From: Hyphomicrobium_A sp963817485
GTDB taxonomy: Bacteria; Pseudomonadota; Alphaproteobacteria; Rhizobiales; Hyphomicrobiaceae
Length of the DNA stretch: 64,000 bases
Assembly (NCBI GenBank): GCA_963817485.1
Contig: CAWFOR010000023.1
Location: forward strand, 43,844 to 107,843
Direction of reading: 5' to 3'
Part shown: positions 63,893 through 64,000 of the stretch, one piece after another
Numbering within the stretch: position 1 is the first letter of the stretch
Layout of the letters: every line of letters begins with the position of its first letter
The notes under the pieces: model-generated
What the model was told of the DNA's origin: nothing
Database searches by the model: none
What the model saw: only the letters and a program-made list of their open reading frames with translations
Made by a program: the position numbers and the translations under genes

Positions 63893-64000
63893 GTCGGTCC
63901 CCTCCGCTTGTGCCATACACAGCTAGGCGAACCAGAAAGGGGCGACGGAAGGCCAGCCGATCGCAGAGTGTGTCACGCCTGAAACGACGCGCACTCGTGA

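Overview
The window looks like chromosome of a high-G+C alphaproteobacterium, most probably a Hyphomicrobiales (Rhizobiales) member close to Hyphomicrobium/Rhodoplanes-type genera. The pointers are a Porin_2-type porin, a DUF2865 protein, class II DAHP synthase, the rhizobial GGTCVIRGC form of glutathione reductase, a DUF5993-DsbB pair, a soxYZ/flavocytochrome-c-sulfide-dehydrogenase module and many small rhizobial secreted proteins. The genus is inferred from gene content, not from a marker gene.

Layout. 1-24400 is housekeeping: the end of an RND/MMPL transporter, gph, gabD, rpiA-gor, an SDR, a YbdK-like ligase divergent from class II DAHP synthase, nadE, a broken porin, a broken gltX, a GNAT protein, a DUF2865 protein, cysS - a 39-aa membrane protein - cimA, a POT peptide transporter, meaB, an M48-like membrane protease, DUF5993-dsbB and a LOG protein. 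24400-35400 holds a TolA-like secreted coiled-coil protein, an Atm1-type ABC exporter, a sulfur-oxidation module (soxZ, soxY, divergent flavoprotein sulfide dehydrogenase), a tautomerase/HxlR pair and a small cytochrome c. 35600-46650 is lipid metabolism: fadE, a FadJ-like enzyme, thiolase, cfa and fadD, then an ACP/ketosynthase pair. 46860-53070 is mixed: cyclophilin-like protein, a CAU-anticodon tRNA, SIMPL protein, nitrilase-GNAT pair, panD, a ketosteroid-isomerase-like protein, small secreted proteins and a HAD phosphatase.

53248-56693 carries the most interesting metabolic block: an isoprenylcysteine-methyltransferase-like protein, a Pr6Pr membrane protein, an FAD-dependent monooxygenase and a convergent type III polyketide synthase. 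This is the gene set of alkylresorcinol/alkylpyrone (phenolic lipid) pathways, with a 42-aa membrane peptide upstream of the synthase.

At 57456-57504 lies only the 3' half of a tRNA-Thr(TGU) gene on the minus strand, the scar expected where an element has integrated into a tRNA. To its right the DNA changes character: lower G+C, long gene-poor stretches, a DegP/HtrA PDZ remnant split over both strands, two paralogous small secreted proteins, other short secreted proteins, an Omp25-like barrel and a broken helix-turn-helix-like gene. I read 57505 to the right edge as a decayed genomic island.

A second theme is single-base frameshifts in genes that should be intact (porin, gltX, the cysS 3' end, the SIMPL gene, the TolA-like gene, a small secreted gene, the last gene). 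With gltX and cysS among them, sequencing or assembly error is at least as likely as real decay. No CRISPR array, rRNA, insertion sequence or integrase gene was seen.
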